The notes beneath the pieces were generated by a model. It saw only the letters and a list, made by a program, of their open reading frames with translations, ran no database searches and was not told where the DNA came from. DNA of 64,000 nt, taken from assembly GCF_958979055.1 (NCBI RefSeq), contig NC_084893.1:6761071-6825070 (forward strand). Reading direction: 5' to 3'. Shown piece after piece: positions 11,837 to 22,900 of the stretch; positions within the stretch are counted from its first letter, which is position 1; each line of letters starts with the position of its first letter. The stretch is from Alnus glutinosa. Its lineage: Eukaryota; Streptophyta; Magnoliopsida; Fagales; Betulaceae. Position numbers and translations under genes: made by a program.

Positions 11837-11947
11837 ATGCTTGCTGTTCTAAACTACGTTATTGTTTTGATACTCCAGCGGAAGCAGTGTAGGCTTCTCT
11901 GCCATTTCATGAGATTTATGGGTTTTGGAGGAGCTGCCATCTCATGA
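11837..11947 (+). CDS. Candidate small-peptide ORF, 36 aa
   Basis: The ATG is in a perfect GCCACCATG start context, about 107 nt downstream of a TATA-like element and after a pyrimidine-rich leader. The peptide begins with a hydrophobic stretch (MLAVLNYVIVLIL), continues with a basic Cys-containing segment (QRKQCRLLCHFMRF) and ends MGFGGAAIS. It is too short for ORF callers and I recognise no family. Its stop overlaps the ATG of a second 34-codon frame (11944-12048). It could be a real membrane-associated micropeptide, a uORF pair, or part of a structured noncoding RNA, because the 3' half also forms an inverted repeat. It could also be chance. Confidence 0.35.
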   Translation: MLAVLNYVIVLILQRKQCRLLCHFMRFMGFGGAAIS

Positions 11948-11965
11948 AACTAACAGAGGTCCGTC
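11900..11965 (+). ncRNA. Possible stem-loop in a transcribed-looking region
   Basis: TTTCATGAGAT (from about 11907) and ATCTCATGAAA (to about 11950) are perfect 11-bp inverted repeats around a ~25-nt loop. CTCTG and CAGAG extend the stem after a 3-4 nt internal loop. This could be a microRNA-like hairpin or only a structured 3' part of the small ORF. No known plant miRNA sequence was recognised. Confidence 0.25.
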
Positions 11966-13484
11966 CACTCCAAGAATCATGGAAAGAAGGAGGGGAATCA
12001 AGCGCTCCTGGTCCGAAATCACCACTTCAATTATCTACTTTTAATTAACTTCTATATATATGTTTTGGTTTTTGACTCTACCAAAGATATCATGCATGTC
12101 TTTGTAACGTGTTCTTGTGCATGTTGCCAAAGAGTAGATCCATCGATCCTAGTGAATAATGGCAGTGTTGATGTATTAGAGCTACAAGTAATTAACGTGT
12201 TGATCAAGTGATTGATGTAATAATATTTTCGTGTTATACTAGATCTATTGTCTAAATTTCATCTTCACTTTATCTAATCTCATCAGTATTCCCATTCCGC
12301 GCCGCATATATCTGTTGCCTATCTATTTTTTTGAAAGATTTGGAAATCAAGCATTTGACGAGCGAGTATAAGATTGATCATGCATGAATAATATTGAAAA
12401 GCTTCTATATTTTCTTCATAACTCCGAGGGGTTGCTCAAGTAGTAAATGCCTTAAATTTGATGTCATCTTCATCGGTTTAAGATTCGAATCTTTTTAAGT
12501 GTAAACAATTCTTCGAAACCATAGCCGCCGCAAAGCTAAGTTTTCTGTATAGAGGCACCTTGCACAAGCCCGGAGTTTGTCTATAATTTAGGGGTGAATA
12601 CATAAAAGCAGTCTTGCCTCGTGGGTTTTCCCTTAGAAAAAAAAAAAAGGGAAAAAGATTTCAAGATTCTTTCATTGGCATTTTTTTTTAATTATTTCAA
12701 ATAAATGTTCATGGCAATCTAGAAATATCTTCTTGAACTGCTCTATATGTCTGCACCAGCTAGCAACACTGAAGCTATGGAGGAGGCCAGCTATTTGCTT
12801 GCTACTTATTGATTCCAAATTATGTTGGGGAATGGGGGTGATTCCTATCTTTAGCGTTTGAACCCCTGTCAGCTACTTTCTCTACACCACCAAACACTCA
12901 AATTAGATGGATCGGATTTTGAAGACCTAAATCAGTGACATTTTACTGTATCTAGTTCTAGCTACTATATATATATAAGGCATTTTTTTATTCTTTTTTC
13001 TCTCTTGCTTTTCCTTTAATCATGACGATCGAGTTTACGTTGACTATGGGTATTTGTCGTGCCTACTGATCCCTGGGGGGCAGGTTCTAGCTAGCTATGA
13101 GATCTCTCATCATATGTTCAAAACAGAGTATAACTTTGTTGACAGTAAATCATTCTTCACTTTTCCCTATTATCTTAATGATAACCATTGATTAAAGTCA
13201 CAATTTTTTCTTTCTTTCGTATGGACCTTTCTTGAATGATTTCATCACTTTGCATGCCTTCAACATTTCAAATCCATATATAGCATGGTTCTAAAGCTCA
13301 CAGAAGGTGAGAAGCATGATTTTATGATCTGCCAGTCTAAATCTCTTTACGGAGAAATAATATTATCTTTTGTATATTACATATTCTATATAGTATCTTT
13401 TGTACATCTCATTTTAAAATTATATTTATGATATTTATATTGGGCCTCACAAATTCAATAATGAATTTGAAACTTAATTAGATA
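11948..13484. other. Intergenic region
   Basis: Contains a SINE-like element (12423-12650) and otherwise AT-rich unique-looking DNA with short TA repeats (for example 12967-12977). No coding region is supported. Confidence 0.5.
12423..12650 (+). mobile_element. tRNA-derived SINE
   Basis: The head GGGGTTGCTCAAGTAGTAA resembles an RNA polymerase III A box and GGTTTAAGATTCGAATC resembles a B box about 45 nt later, as in tRNA-derived SINEs. The body ends CTCGTGGGTTTTCCCTTAG followed by a 12-nt A tail with GGGAAAAAG. The length of about 230 bp fits plant SINEs. No clear target duplication was found, so the 5' boundary is approximate. Confidence 0.65.
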
Positions 13485-14209
13485 TAGGGAAGTAAACAAG
13501 CCGAGTTCCGGCGAGTAGTGCATGCTCAAGCTTGGCTTATTTTAAATTTATCACGAGCTCGAGCCGCTCTCAAGCTCATTTATCACGAGCTCAAGCTCAT
13601 ATGACGAGTTTTAAAAATTAAAATTAAGCTCAACTTAGCCCGAAAAAAGAAATACCGATCTTTTGTAGTAAAGTGATCCAGTTGCCACTAGTTCCTAATC
13701 TTTATAGTTTACATTACTATGAATTGTATACTTATGAGTTAGAATTTAGGAATTATGTGACATTATGTGACTATAATTTATAGTTATAACCTTATATATA
13801 TACTTAATTATATCACTTATGAATCTTTATATCAAATTCATATGAATTGTTAGATCATATTATATAATTTACATGATTAGATCATACTTAGTCACTAGTC
13901 ATACAAAATAAGTGTTATTATCTTGTTGATATAAATGATGAATCAAATGTTTATTACATAATTTACATTATATGTATAATGAAGATACACACTATGCTCT
14001 ATCAATATATCAACTAAATTCTAAATCTCACCCAAATTCTAAGATTTAGTATCATATAAACGAGCGAGGCGAGTTTTATACGGGTTTGTATCGTTTAATA
14101 ATCGAGTATACTTTCGTATCTAAGAATAGTTCATTTAATAATCGAGTCGCGCACAAGCTAAGCCGAACCCGAGTGAGTTCACGGGTAGCTTGCTTTGTTT
14201 ACATCCCTA
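13485..14209. mobile_element. Non-autonomous hAT-like element, 725 bp
   Basis: Left end TAGGGAAGTAAACAAGCCGA; the complement of the right end reads TAGGGATGTAAACAAAGCAAG. Flanks ATTAGATA (13477-13484) and ATTAGATG (14210-14217) match at 7 of 8 positions, the duplication length of hAT transposons. Subterminal DNA has repeated ACGAGCTC-like and CGAGCTCAAGCTC motifs on the left and CGAGTCG/CGAACCCGAG motifs on the right. No transposase. Confidence 0.75.
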
Positions 14210-14234
14210 ATTAGATGTAAGTGTATCATTTCTC

Positions 14235-15304
14235 AATTATAGATGACGCTTGATTGTTTAAGCAAATTTCTCCGTTCTCTCTCCTGTTCCTAAAGCAAGC
14301 TTCTTTGTTGCCTGTTGGTCATGGCTACCGAGGAGGAGGTTGTGCACTTCACGACCCCCTCCTCCCCTTTCCCCCTCTCTTCCATTTCCTACCTCCCCCT
14401 CCCCTTCCAGCCTCCTCCGAGGCTCCACCTGCCTTCTTGAAGGTCCTACCTGCATCTTTTGAGGCCTTATCTATCTCTTTTGAGGTTTTCCCTTTTAATA
14501 ATAGCATCATCGGCTCCTCCTCCACCGTCTTGTCGGATTTTGCTTCCCTCAACTGTTCCCTTTTGGCAGATCCGACTTCTTCTTGAAATTTTTGGATTTG
14601 GGTTTTTCAAACTCAAATCTGTCAATTTCTGGAAGTCCCACCCTCAAACGCGCCATACTACCGTGCTCCTCGGCTTCATTGCTTCTATTCGAAACCGATC
14701 TCGTCTCCATCCGGCTTGCACACGCCGGAGCGTATCCCACATGCGCCTGCGAGTAGATCTTACTTGCTGGCGCGTGGGTTTCACGCGCCGACGTGTAGCA
14801 GGTCGTCCATCTCCGTGCGAGCTTCTCCTCCGCTGCTGCTGCTACTGTTTTGTTGTATTTCTGTTGTTTTCCTACTTTTGTGGGTTCTTTCTGTACTTTT
14901 GTTTGTGTTTTGTTGCTTTTGTTATGTGGTTTGGGTTATAATCTCACAGTTTCTTTGAAAGCTGATCTATTAGAGGAGATTATTGTAATTGGGTTTCGTT
15001 CTTCACCAACAGATCCCCTCCGGTCTTTGGCAGTGGTTCTTCAGCAACATCCATCTTCCGGTGGTTGTTGTTTTTCTTGGTTGGATCTCTTTGAGTCCTT
15101 TTGCCATTTAAAACCGCCAAATGCTGCCCCAGGAAAGGCCCGGTTCGTTTATGGTTTTTTTGAAATCATAAATGATTACTATTGCCTACTGTTACTTGTT
15201 TGTGTTTGTATTTTGCTGCTTTTTCCGTTGTGTTCAGTTGGATTGTAGTTTGATCCCCTCCCCCTTTCCCATGTTTGAATAAAAAAAAAAAAAAAAAAAA
15301 GTAA
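14235..15304 (+). mobile_element. Non-LTR retroposon with poly(A) tail and 16-bp target duplication
   Basis: AAGTGTATCATTTCTC occurs at 14219-14234 and again at 15305-15320, a perfect 16-bp direct repeat. The intervening 1070 bp ends in a run of about 20 A. This is the signature of target-primed reverse transcription. The body is C/T-rich at its 5' side, contains GGCGCGTGGGTTTCACGCGCC near 14770, and ends with CCCCTCCCCCTTTCCC before the tail. No reverse transcriptase is encoded. It may be a 5'-truncated or internally deleted LINE, a LINE-dependent non-autonomous element, or a processed transcript of an unrecognised gene. The overlapping frames at 14254-15248 shift between strands and are not called as genes. 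Confidence 0.8.
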
Positions 15305-15320
15305 AAGTGTATCATTTCTC

Positions 15321-18300
15321 TTATATATATATATATTAAAGTACGAATATTGATCGATTACGCAAAAAAACTGAAGAGGGAAGAATTAGCTTTATTGGTG
15401 AATGCAGAATGCTTTGTGATAAAAACTGACATGGTTAACAAGTCTTGTTCGATTTGTATAGAAGGAGTATTTTGCATGGGTTCAAAGTTTGTCCAAATTA
15501 AAGAACTTACCTTGAAAGGTTCCCATCATATATTCATGAGATAAACCCTTTAGAAATAATTTTTTTCTTTTTTACCCCTTACTAAAATAATTATAATTCC
15601 TCCCCTGGGTAATCCAAAATCTAAACACGGTTTAGACTACTTTTTTGAGTGAGGTCTATCTATCTGTGAGATGTTGAAAACTTCGCACGCCTAGTGACTC
15701 AATAAATGCCTTTAAGTAATGGAGGCCCATTGGGCCAGCCTGAGTTTGCTACGGAGAGGTATATGGTGTGGCGCTCACAATGCGGCATGCACCCACAAAT
15801 ATGGAAAACTCTCAGTCGATTGGTACACGTACACAAAGCAAAATATTACCCTAAGCAATATATTTTATTTACGTCCTTCATTTAAAAGGAATTGTTCATA
15901 TTGTAACAACAAAAGAAAAAAAAAACTATTTGAGTGATTGAACAATCCAAAGATGAGCGTGTACGTGTTAAGTAGGTTAAGAGAGAGAACGTATGAGAAA
16001 CTTCTAGAGAGAGAGAGAGAGAGAGAGAGAAACTTGTTTGGTAGGGAACCCTTATCGTAGCAAAGAGAGGCCCTACAAATTAAGAGTTATTTGTGATTAA
16101 TACCTCTAACATCCAATTGCAACCAACTTAAGGTCCGTTTGGGTTTACGATTTTAAAATGTGTGATTTATAAAAGTGATTTTTAAAAACGCAGTTAAGCG
16201 TTTGGTAAAATCGCAGTTTGGCCTTTAAAATCGTACGTTAGCATTTTAAAATACTGCGTTTTCAAAAAAATACTTCATTGCCTGCGATTTGAATAAGCTT
16301 TTTTCTACGTTTTCAAATCGCAATTTTTTAAAAACGCAGTTTTTCAAACGGTTCATTTTCTGCGATTTGTTTTAAAATCGCATTTTTTTTTTCTACGAAA
16401 TCGCAATCCCAAACGCACCCTTAGACGGTTATCTAATTTTCGTAATCGCAACCGCTCTGCCTTTGGCAGCTAGTAATTTTAAAATAACTGCCGGTTAGTG
16501 GTTATTGAAATTTATAACCGTACTGCATAACCGCTTTTTAAAAATTGGCATATTTTAGTGTTTTGTGCCTTCCTTGAACATCTTTTTATGGCATATTTTA
16601 GATGGTTATGGGCATGTTCAATAAGTAGAAGGCTTAAAAAAACAAAAAAAAAGAACTCAAGAATATTATTATTAAACTCAAAACAAAAACTCTATATCAA
16701 ACACACTAAAACGATATCGTTTTGTATATTATTATTTTTATATGAACGGTTAACAATTTTTTTCAACTGCCTACAAACTCGATTATGTGGTTTATTATTA
16801 TATATATATATATATAAAAAAAAAAAAATGGGGTTTGTTCACCCCTGGTCCTACCACAAACTCCCCCCCTACCCACCCCACCCCACCCCACATCTCCATG
16901 CCCAAAAGCAAAGGACAAATGGAATTTCCAGGATCCCCAAATTGCGAGGATCCTAGCTAGTCATTCTTATATAATCGAATAATAATTATAAAAATCACAT
17001 TACATTGACAAATCTTACATATAGCATTTCTCTTAAACCATAGGCATGAAATTTGACCCAATCAGTACTCCCCGCCGGAATCAGGCATTAGGCCTCAAGT
17101 TTTCGTAATTAATTAGTATCCACTAGGTAAACAATCTTGTAACTAAGCCTCGGGATGAAATTAAGCTAAGTATTAAAAATGTTAATCCCTCTTGTTAATT
17201 ACATGAAAACCCATGAAGTAAGGAAACATGATCTTCCCCATTATTCATTTTATGATCAAAATTTTGTTTGTTGTATCAATAGTGTACGTAGTCTTATATT
17301 ATTTTAAATTTTAATTATATTACAACATGTACACCAAGAGATCTGTGAAATCTGAATCGTACAATAGATTATATCTATTTCGCTTGAAATTGAGATAATC
17401 ATGCTCAGAGGCCAGAGCCCAACGTATTTTCACTAGCTTGTTTCTTTTCTTCTATACTTTTTATTTTTTTTAATTAGCTAAAGTTCTAAATGCCAAAATA
17501 AAATCATTTGTTAATCACTAAAATTAAATGATGGTATATATATATATATAACACCATTTGAATGATCAAAACCAAGATGATTCAACCTTTTCCAATTTCT
17601 TTTAAGGGGAATGCCCCACCACATGCAATGTTGAAAAATTGTTCTTTGGGACTTTGTCTATGTGTAATGCACCGCCCCATTACCTGGTCACCACCATCAT
17701 TTGACAAAAGATCTTTTATGTCTACCAGACCATGACTGGGATTGGTTGTCTTTATTACTTCTTTTTGTTTATTCCCTGCTTTTTCTCTTTTTTTTTTTGT
17801 TTATTCTAAATTAAAAACTTTTTCATTAATTAATTAATTAATTACTTCCCCATGGCCATGACTTGTAGGCCACGAGTCTTGAAAAAATTGCCTGATTTGA
17901 ATTATCAAAAAATGGGCTAGTTCTGATGAATCTATTAAATACTGGACGTACAAGTTAAGTCTTGATTAATGCGTGATTAAGAAAGAAAGCATTTGGATTT
18001 TTGTAATTACACCGTCGATCATTATCACCTGGTTTGCTGCAAAAAGCAGACCTAATTAAAGCAAATGGGCACGTGAAGGATTTCCATTTCCTTGGGGATG
18101 ACGGAAAGTCGTATACATTTATTTTTTTTTTATTATTTTTTTAATTTCTGGGTACTAGAAATGCACCATAGTGGTAAACTTTATCCCAAGAAAAAAGTTG
18201 TCATGTAAAAGGAATAATTATTATTATTATTTATTTATTTAAATTTTTTTTTTCTAAATGTGCAAATACTTGGAATCACGGGTTGCAAAGTCGCTACTGG

Positions 18301-18789
18301 ACAGGTTTTTGAAATTATTGACGTGGTAGCTAATGCCACTAGGCCACATGGTTCACAATTATTATTATTTTTTTTTTTTGCCATGGTAAAAAATTGTAAT
18401 AAGAGGTAAATAAATTAGTATAGCGAAAACAGAAGAATAAAATGTGTACACAATAATTTTTGGGTAGTTTGGCCTTAAAAGCTTATGTCCACCACTACGG
18501 AATAACATTCCTTTTTTGCTGCTGCTGCTACTGCTAAACGAGCGTAGTTAACAATTATTGTCATAACATTGCCGGCAGGTGGTTTGCAGTGATAGGGATA
18601 CGACAATCAAATAACTAAGCTAACAATGTGTTGTGACATTGGGTTAACTATGGGCCAAAAGATATTATTCAGGTCAGATTTGATTGGTCAACTCGTAAAA
18701 CAATGAACCTTTTTTTTATTATTTTTTTTTTCTTTTGTAAAAAAAGATTGGACCAAAAATAGTTGGCCATTGTTGTGAGTGAAGGGTAA
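15321..18789. other. Intergenic region
   Basis: Contains a (GA)n tract at about 16009-16030, the TTA-flanked MITE at 16131-16420, an adjacent stretch (16425-16560) with ACCG-rich repeats (AACCGCT, CGGTTA), a (TA)n tract at 16799-16816 and a CCCCACCCCA run near 16878. Short open frames such as 16558-16956 run through this low-complexity DNA. No gene is supported. Confidence 0.5.
16131..16420. mobile_element. PIF/Harbinger (Tourist-like) MITE, 290 bp
   Basis: TTA is duplicated at 16128-16130 and 16421-16423. Termini AGGTCCGTTTGGG and (complement of the right end) GGGTGCGTTTGGG match at 11 of 13 positions. The interior is a long imperfect palindrome built of AAATCGCA/TGCGATTT and AAAACGCAGT motifs. 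Related but decayed copies are at 29650-29935 and 52611-52845. Confidence 0.85.
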
Positions 18790-19427
18790 TAGGGGTGTAC
18801 ATGCGGATGCGATTATTTGTAATATCCAAAACTGCATCTACAAAATACAGATATCACTTTAAGATATCCACCTCCACATTCGCATCATATTTTTATTAAC
18901 TTCATCAACACGGTTATTGCGATTATTATCCACTATATACATATTAAGTAATGAACTTATTTTACTCTTTCTAGCATTTTTTGAGTCTCTATTACAACCT
19001 AATTTAAATTACTTTGAAAATAATTTGGGCCGATTTTTAGTACTTTGAACTTATTTTTTTTTAAGCCTTAATGTTTTGAAAATATATTAATTTCACATCA
19101 CTTTTTTTTTTTTTGTCCAAATTTTACATGAAAAAAGCAATACAGCCAACCAAACTATTAACAACACCTGCTGCATAACAAGACCAGCCGTAAATAACAC
19201 AAAACATAGTCATCTATCTAAAAATTAAACACAATAAAAAATACTCTAAAAACTAGTAAATCTCTTATCAAACATGTCCATACACAGTTACACACTCTGG
19301 TCATGTCTATACTTCTCATTTTTAGTGACAAGTTTTTTTTAGGTATTAAAATAATTTTTGTTAACCGCATCCGCATGTTTGAATAACGGATACAAATATT
19401 TAATATCCACCCCACATGTAACCCCTA
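18790..19427. mobile_element. Non-autonomous hAT-like element, 638 bp
   Basis: Left end TAGGGGTGTACATGCGGATG; the complement of the right end reads TAGGGGTTACATGTGGGG followed by GGATATTAAATA, and AACCGCATCCGCATG lies near 19360. Flanks AAGGGTAA and AAGGATAC match at 6 of 8. Repeats of ATATCC and GCATCCGC near both ends are typical hAT subterminal motifs. No transposase. Confidence 0.6.
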
Positions 19428-19726
19428 AAGGATACAGACATTTAATATGAACAAGTTAGAGAAAATATATTGCAGCTGGTGCAACACTTATCTCAAGCCG
19501 ATCGACTTGGAACCCATATGCTTATTTAATGTGTCATAAATTGTATAAACAACAAGACTAAAACTTTCTGATCGATGAGGTTTTTTTTTGGTAAAAAACT
19601 ACAAATATTGTGAGGTTATAAAAACAAATATCTCTCTGAAAACAACCTTATTATTTAAGAAAAATTATGTTTGATGTGAAGACGACCGACTTTTTAGAAT
19701 AATTTAATATAATTTTGTACTACCCC

Positions 19727-19733
19727 ACGTGTC
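19727..19733 (+). promoter_or_regulatory. ABRE/G-box element in the Di19 promoter
   Basis: CCACGTGTC at 19725-19733 contains the ABA-response core ACGTGTC, 254 nt upstream of the Di19 ATG. Di19 genes are known to respond to dehydration and salt, so a role is plausible, but occupancy cannot be judged from sequence. Confidence 0.4.
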
Positions 19734-19986
19734 AGCCATCAGCCAAGTAGCTTTTGTGTGTCAGAAAAAGCCTTTCACGATGTTAGAGAGAGAGAGAGAG
19801 AGAGGCAGTATATGAAGTAAGCAAACACCACCACATCCGTCAAACTGATGAGACTGAAAGTTCTCTCTGGTCTGGTCTTGCTTTGCTCTTCTCATCAGGA
19901 AAGGCTCGCTCACACCAACCCATTTGTCGCCATTTCTCTCTGCCACACCACCGGAGTCCAACCGGTAAACGCTGACTGTGACTCCC

Positions 19987-22900
19987 ATGGACGTTGACTT
20001 CATGGCTTACAAGGTCCATCCTTCCAAGCGTTTCTCAACTGTCCAAGCTGCGCGCATTCACACAGCTGGTTTGTTTATTTCTTTTCTCGATTCTTCTTAC
20101 TTCTTGGTTTGATATATTTTGTGTTTGGAAACGTTTTCAATATCTGTGTAATGTTTTCATTGTTTTCTTGGATGTGAAAGTTCTTCCAAAGTTTTGGGGT
20201 CCAGTATTTTGTGATGGGTTGGAGAATCTTGTGGGTTTTAGCAAAGGTTTGTCAAGTTCTTATCTTTTACCAAGGTACTGCCTGCCTGATGAGAGTTGTC
20301 AGGGATTGAGCTTAAAATATTATTAATAATTTTTTTTAAAAAAAAAAAAAATCAAAATGGTTGTGTTTTTTGGGCTTTGGATTGTTTCATTGGTCATGGA
20401 TTTAACGAAAAAAATAAGATTTTTAATATCTACCCATGCTGCCAGGAAAATTTTCCGTCCGTTATGCTTTATAAATTCTTGGAATAAAACGAATCTGATA
20501 AGACTTTTATATTTTTTTATTAAATTATGAATGCAAGGACCTATTTTTCTTGAATTATCAATTGTTTAGTCATTCCCCCATAGTTAATTATGCCCTTACC
20601 TGTTTTGTGATGGACCTATTTTTAATTATACTATGAATCTATGATTCCGTACGTTATGCTCTTACCTGTTTTTACTTGTGAGACAATAAGCCTAATTACA
20701 TGAGATTTTACTCTCAATTATTAATAATTGAAGAATCTCAATACTTCTGTTTGTATTTAGTTACCTTATTAAGCACTAGCATCTTGTGTAATCAAGAAAA
20801 TTAGGCTGGGCGAGTGAATATGTAAGGCCTTGAATCAGAGGCTTCGATTTAGTTTTATTAGGTTGGAGGCTAGATATTCCCCCAAAGTGATTTAGAATGC
20901 TAGATTCTTCCAAGGATGAACGCAGTGAGAAGGATCAAAAGCACAAAAAACAGCTAGAGGAGATGAATAATGATTTGTTAGCACTTCTGAGGTCTATGGA
21001 TCAGCTTGGGGTCAAATTGTTTATGTTGAAGACCGAGGAAAATCCTTCATCCGAGGGTTCTGGTTCCAGCAGATTTGAAAATCAGCAGGAAGATCAGTAC
21101 GATGATCAGGTGGATGAAGGTGTGAGAGCAAAACAATTTTTAAGTTTTGGAGAAATAAACGGATTTTTGCAGAACGTGGTGCCGAGTTCTGGAAGGAAAG
21201 TTGGTTGCTTGTTATTTGTCAACCCTTCATAATAGAGTATTGATGACAAAAAAACTAAGCGCATGCAAAGTTTTGCTTGCATATAAATCGGTTTCTTGGT
21301 AAAGAGATATGTTGTGCGCATTCAAAGAAATTGTTTCCAGTTTAAATCATGAAGAATAAGCCAAAAGAGTCCATTCTCTCTTTCTCTATTTCTTTATCCA
21401 TTTTCATTATCTGTTTATTTGTATATGTTTTTCTCTCGCATCCATTGTTCAATTGGTAATCATCTGTCTGTGGAATTAATGAATTATGGCTTTTGTTATC
21501 TTTTAGATATGTTCCTGTAGAGGTCACTTCTTGTTGCTAGACTGCTAAATGCTGTGTCTAACAATTCCTTTTCCATATCCCACTCCCAAAACAGATAGTC
21601 ACTTAATATTCGATGATTCAGACGGGGAGGATGATGCAAGAGCTTGTTTTCCATGCCCCTTCTGTTATGTGGACATTGATTTGCCTATGCTCTGTAACCA
21701 TTTGCAAGAAGATCACTGCTTTGACTTGAAAAATGCAGTATGTGCTTTTCTTTATCTATTTCATTTTCTTGTGCGGGCTGTATGAATACCTGGATTCTGC
21801 TTCCAACTAATCTGAAGTTTAAAATTGATATATTTACTTGATACAGTGCATCTTGTTATTTATCCCAATTTCACTTGAAAACAGTTGAAGCCATTTAACA
21901 TCTATAACATTGAAAAACTAGGGAAAAATGTTTGTGGGTGTTACAAAATGTTGTGTGTTTCATTTAGTTTTGTCTTTAATATTCAAATGCTTCGGTGTTG
22001 CTATCTCAGGTTTGTCCTTTGTGTGCGGCCAATCTTGGGAAAGATGTGAGTGGGCATTTTATAGTGCAGCATGCAAGCTCGCTAAAGGTATTGTTCACCA
22101 ATCATGGATTTTCATGTTATAGATATGGAGCACAATCTCTTTAAAGCATATATTAAGCTTTGTATTTGCCAGAAAATAAAAAATATCTCTTCTTTGCAGC
22201 GGAGGAAAAAATCTGGGAAATCTGGCTTGACTGGTAATTCAGCAATGCTTGGCAAAAGGTTTCCAGCAAATGCTGTGGGAAACAAACATGAATCTGCACC
22301 TGATCCACTTCTCTCACTGTTTATCAACAACATGCAGTTTTTGGACCCTAAATGTATCCAGCAAGATGAAAGCTTCAGAGATGATGCCTCTGACACATCT
22401 GCTGTGAAAAGGTATACTCCTTTCTGGTCAAAGTAATGGTATGTAGGGCTGATCAGTTCTATTAGGAATTGCAATGTAAAAACTATTAAAATTTTAAGGC
22501 ATAATGGTGAACTTCAGCAATGATGATTGAACACATCAGGGATGTAAGTGATTTAACTTCCCTGGTCACTGAAATTGAGACTAGTCTGCAATTCATTAGA
22601 TGAGATAATCCTTCTTATGATACACTTTATGGAAATTTTTCTGCTGATGTAGTTGTTTTAAAATTGCAACTGCTTTTAAAATTAGTATTTTATGTGTTTC
22701 TAAACTGCCTGTTGAACAGAAAAGAAAAAGTGCTTATCAAGTGTTGCATGTATGATGTAGCTGTTTGAGGATATGGTAGACATGACAGGATTTTTCTTTT
22801 TAATGAATGAGAAGATAGGAAACTTATGTCATGATGGAGATATGTAATCTATTTACATTATTTTATGGAACCCTTGATTGCCCTTTAACAAATATAAAGG

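Noticed and set aside
12423-12500. tRNA gene
   Set aside because: A- and B-box-like motifs are present but no cloverleaf can be formed and the element continues into a SINE body and A tail.
14254-15248. Several 60-160 aa ORFs in the retroposon
   Set aside because: They lie in different frames and strands, with Phe/Leu/Cys-rich peptides from T-rich DNA and no known retroelement domain.
22104-22474. 120-aa minus-strand ORF in Di19
   Set aside because: It is the antisense shadow of Di19 exon 4.
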